The notes beneath the pieces were generated by a model that saw only the letters and a program-made list of their open reading frames with translations, did not search any database and was not told the origin of the DNA. This document shows positions 61,788 to 64,000 of a stretch of 64,000 nt of DNA, piece by piece. How positions within the stretch are numbered: the first letter of the stretch is position 1; each line of letters opens with the position of its first letter. Source of the DNA: Arthrobacter nitroguajacolicus_D (lineage in GTDB: Bacteria > Actinomycetota > Actinomycetes > Actinomycetales > Micrococcaceae); contig NZ_JAVDSH010000006.1 of the NCBI RefSeq assembly GCF_031455195.1, forward strand, positions 1 through 64,000, given 5' to 3'. The translations under genes and the position numbers were made by a program.

Positions 61788-63565
61788 GCGGCTTCCGCCA
61801 GGCGGCGAAGTGCGGCGGCGTGCCGGGCGAGGTCGCTGCCCGAACGGGGATGGGCAGCTTCAAGGCGGCCGAGGAAGCGCTGCCTTTCGTCGTCCAGGAG
61901 CCGTTGGCATTGTGTATGCAGATCCTCCCGCGCCTGTTGGGCGAGGCGCCTGACTGCGTCCTCGCCAAACACCGCTTCCAAAAGCTTCTGCCCCACTACT
62001 GCCGTTCCGCCCGCGATCCCTATCTCAAGACCGGTCAACCCGGCTGTCATGGAAAACACGACCACCATGAGCGCAGCACCCAACCCGTTGATGCCGAAGG
62101 ACAGCCAGCGTGCCTGGGTCCGTTTGCCCTGTCCCTGGGTCCGGATCATCTCCATCAGGCCTTCCTGCCACGACCGGATAGCGGCGGCGGCCCGGGCATC
62201 GAATCCTTCGCTGGTACCGGACAGGTCATCGGGGCCCAGGAGCTGGCGGCCCGCGGGATCCGAACGCCAACGCCTGTCAACGTTCTCCGCGGCGTTGGCA
62301 GCCTCATCCAGAATCACGGCCTGCAACCCGGTTTCGATGGCCGTCTCCACCTTCACGGCCGGGGCAGGTTCGCCCCGGAAGAAGGCCCCCATGCGGTCAC
62401 GCATGCGGCCTATATTCTGCTCAAGGGTCCGGAAGAACTCACCCGTGCCGACAAAGTCCTGCCACCGTGCCAGGACTTCACCCCGCAGGAGTGCTCCGTC
62501 TTTGGTTGCGGCGAGAATGCGTGAGAGTGCCAGCTCATATTCCTCCACGCAGCCTCCCTCGAGTTCGCGTGCTGCGGTGTCCTGCGCTGCCGCCGCGCCG
62601 GCTATTCCGTCGAGGCGGACGCTCACTGCCTTAACGGCTCCGTTGAGTGTTCGGCGGGCGACGTCGGCGCGGCCAGCTGCATTGGCGGCCAAGGCTCCCA
62701 GCCACTGGCGCAAGGGGGCCGCTGCCTCGTGGGGCAGCATTCCGAGTGCGTCCAGTTCGCTTTCCGGAACCACAAAGAGCTTCGCTTCGCCAAGGCCCTG
62801 CCGGTCCAGCATTGCCTGCAGATCGGCCCTGACCTCTTCCTCGGCGGCGGCCGGCACCCGGTCCAGGACAACGGCGACGGTGATGTCCCGCGAGGCCGCG
62901 TCAAGAAGCAGCCGCCACGGGACGGCGTCGGCGTATCGGTTGGCGGTGGTGACAAACACCCAAAGGTCCGCGGCGGCCAGGAGCTGTCCGGCCAGCCTGC
63001 GGTTGTCATCGGAGATGGAGTCGACGTCGGGCGCGTCCAGCAGCGCAATGCCTTGGGGGACGTTGTCGTGCGCCACCAGGACCAGCGAAGTGATCGCCTG
63101 GGCGTCAGGGGAAGCGCCGGCCTGGTTGGCCGGCACGGGACTTGCCGACACCATGCCGCGGATCCGGTCCAGGTTTGGCAGGATGCGGTGCCCTTCGAAC
63201 CACTCCGCATCCTGCGGGTGGTGCAGCAGGATGGGCTGGCGGGTCGTGGGCCGGATAGCGCCGGCACGTGTGACCGGGAAGCCAACCAGCGCGTTGACCA
63301 GGGTGGACTTGCCGGCTCCGGTTGAACCGCCGACGACGGCCAGCAGCGGCGCGTCCAGGCTTCGGTAGCGGGGAATCACGTAATCGTCGAGCTGGGCCAG
63401 TGACTCGCGGATCCACTGGCGGGCTTCCTGCGCTTCCGGCACCGCGAGCGGCAAGGTGGTGGCCGCAAGTTCGGCTCGTGCAGCTTCCAGGGTATCGACG
63501 GCGGCCGCCGCCCCTCGGGGTACTGGACTGGCCCCGGATGCTGATGGGTCTTGGTTTGCGATCAC
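61784..63565 (-). CDS. Dynamin-family GTPase (partner of the downstream GTPase)
   Basis: 593 residues. G1 is GGSTGAGKSTLV (79-90), G3-like LLDAPDVDS follows, and the G4 region reads VVLDRVPAAA, so the usual NKxD is lost. Long helical regions follow, with a hydrophobic stretch near residues 490-530 (GINGLGAALMVVVFSMTAG and beyond) likely to insert in the membrane. The stop overlaps the start of the second GTPase, implying fixed co-expression and perhaps a heteromeric complex. First gene of the pair; its promoter lies before 63590. Confidence 0.86.
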   Translation of the reverse strand: MIANQDPSASGASPVPRGAAAAVDTLEAARAELAATTLPLAVPEAQEARQWIRESLAQLDDYVIPRYRSLDAPLLAVVGGSTGAGKSTLVNALVGFPVTRAGAIRPTTRQPILLHHPQDAEWFEGHRILPNLDRIRGMVSASPVPANQAGASPDAQAITSLVLVAHDNVPQGIALLDAPDVDSISDDNRRLAGQLLAAADLWVFVTTANRYADAVPWRLLLDAASRDITVAVVLDRVPAAAEEEVRADLQAMLDRQGLGEAKLFVVPESELDALGMLPHEAAAPLRQWLGALAANAAGRADVARRTLNGAVKAVSVRLDGIAGAAAAQDTAARELEGGCVEEYELALSRILAATKDGALLRGEVLARWQDFVGTGEFFRTLEQNIGRMRDRMGAFFRGEPAPAVKVETAIETGLQAVILDEAANAAENVDRRWRSDPAGRQLLGPDDLSGTSEGFDARAAAAIRSWQEGLMEMIRTQGQGKRTQARWLSFGINGLGAALMVVVFSMTAGLTGLEIGIAGGTAVVGQKLLEAVFGEDAVRRLAQQAREDLHTQCQRLLDDERQRFLGRLEAAHPRSGSDLARHAAALRRLAEAA

Positions 63566-63619
63566 AGCATCATCATGCCAGCCCGATCCCGGTCCATCGC
63601 ACGGGGCAGGCGCTTAGGC

Positions 63620-63658
63620 AAAAAGAAATCCCCCGGAACCGTGAAGTTCCGGGGGATT
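63620..63658 (-). terminator. Terminator downstream of tRNA-Glu
   Basis: AATCCCCCGGAAC (63627-63639) and GTTCCGGGGGATT (63646-63658) form a perfect 13-bp stem with a 6-nt loop; the minus strand continues TTTCTTTTT, a proper T-run for leftward transcription. Confidence 0.88.
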
Positions 63659-63664
63659 CAGCTG

Positions 63665-63737
63665 TGACCCCAGCGGGATTCGAACCCGCGTTACCGCCGT
63701 GAGAGGGCGGCGTACTAGGCCGCTATACGATGGGGCC
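63665..63737 (-). tRNA. tRNA-Glu (anticodon CTC)
   Basis: 73-nt cloverleaf on the minus strand. The acceptor arm GGCCCCA pairs with TGGGGTC (one G-T), the T-arm loop GTTCGAATC is standard, and the anticodon loop CCTCTCA carries CTC, which reads GAG. CCA is not encoded. It is followed by a strong terminator. Confidence 0.96.
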
Positions 63738-63864
63738 TTGCACTTTTTGTCACCGTTTCCGGCGATCAAGCTGAATGAGTATTTCATACTTTCAGCTCCG
63801 CTCCAAATCGCTTCAGCGAAGTGGAAGTTCCGATTTTCCGGCGTATTCACGCGGATTTTCAGAG

Positions 63865-63936
63865 CTGGGATACCAGGACTCGAACCTAGAATGACGGTAC
63901 CAGAAACCGTAGTGTTGCCAATTACACCATATCCCA
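63865..63936 (-). tRNA. tRNA-Gln (anticodon CTG)
   Basis: 72-nt cloverleaf on the minus strand. Acceptor TGGGATA/TATCCCA with discriminator G, T-loop GTTCGAGTC and anticodon loop TTTCTGGTA with CTG, which reads CAG. It lies 127 bp upstream of tRNA-Glu, probably in the same transcript. CCA is not encoded. Confidence 0.96.
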
Positions 63937-64000
63937 AAGTGGCTTTCGGACCGGAGTTCCCCGCCGCGGTTTCCCTTGGCTTTCCCTCCGCGCCCCTCAG

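Noticed and set aside
63738..63864. Interval between the two tRNA genes examined for a third tRNA or an attachment site
   Set aside because: No cloverleaf and no direct repeat of a tRNA 3' end; no integrase gene nearby other than XerC, which is a housekeeping recombinase.

Overview
The window is an ordinary high-GC chromosomal segment of an actinobacterium, most likely Arthrobacter/Paenarthrobacter or a close Micrococcaceae relative. This is inferred from codon use, the gene order aceE-fasR-fabD-fabH-acpP-fabF, a TPP-riboswitch-controlled thiC, an NdgR-type IclR regulator facing leuCD, a cysteine-free L32, and many DUF families typical of Actinobacteria. I see no insertion sequence, prophage, CRISPR array or rRNA. 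Genes are tightly packed, with many 1-4 nt start/stop overlaps.

Layout. 1-5.5 kb: the 3' end of aceE, then the type II fatty-acid synthesis cluster (fasR, fabD, fabH, acpP, fabF). 5.5-16.3 kb, minus strand: DUF3145, xerC, dprA, comM, yraN, DUF2469, rnhB, two tandem signal peptidases, rplS, trmD, rimM, khpA and rpsP, which together cover ribosome/tRNA maturation, secretion and DNA processing. 16.3-21.7 kb: a hypothetical gene, a two-domain VOC (ring-cleavage/glyoxalase-like) protein with a palindromic operator candidate, an amidohydrolase, riboswitch-thiC, and an alpha/beta-hydrolase-like protein lacking the usual nucleophile. 21.7-32.9 kb: ffh, a stand-alone glucose-6-phosphate dehydrogenase, glnB-amtB with a GlnR-like box, an MFS exporter, ftsY and smc.

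33-41.3 kb is the most accessory-looking part: a 1629-aa secreted multidomain protein (dimethylformamidase-beta-like head, Ig-like domain, four DUF4082 modules, Pro/Ser/Thr linker, short Cys-containing hydrophobic tail) converging on a three-gene minus-strand unit (membrane-anchored Pro/Ser-rich protein, MFS transporter, TolB-like propeller). It lies between smc and mutM-rnc-rpmF-yceD.

41.3-56.4 kb: mutM, rnc, rpmF, yceD, coaD, an aminotransferase followed by a spermidine-synthase-like gene whose start appears to be CTG, rsmD, recG, a DAK2 protein, thiL, a DUF3515 lipoprotein, ddl, gpsA, plsC and murA (cell-envelope precursors). 56.6-59.6 kb: leuDC and divergent ndgR. 59.6-63.6 kb: DUF1697 and a pair of overlapping dynamin-like membrane GTPases. 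63.6-64 kb: tRNA-Glu(CTC) and tRNA-Gln(CTG), both on the minus strand.

The strongest regulatory observation is a 19-bp imperfect inverted repeat shared by the upstream regions of fasR and fabD. It is a good candidate for the FasR operator and also fixes the fasR start. I found no convincing wholly new defence or mobile system. The giant secreted protein with its neighbours, the two non-canonical start codons and the paired GTPases are the observations most worth following up.
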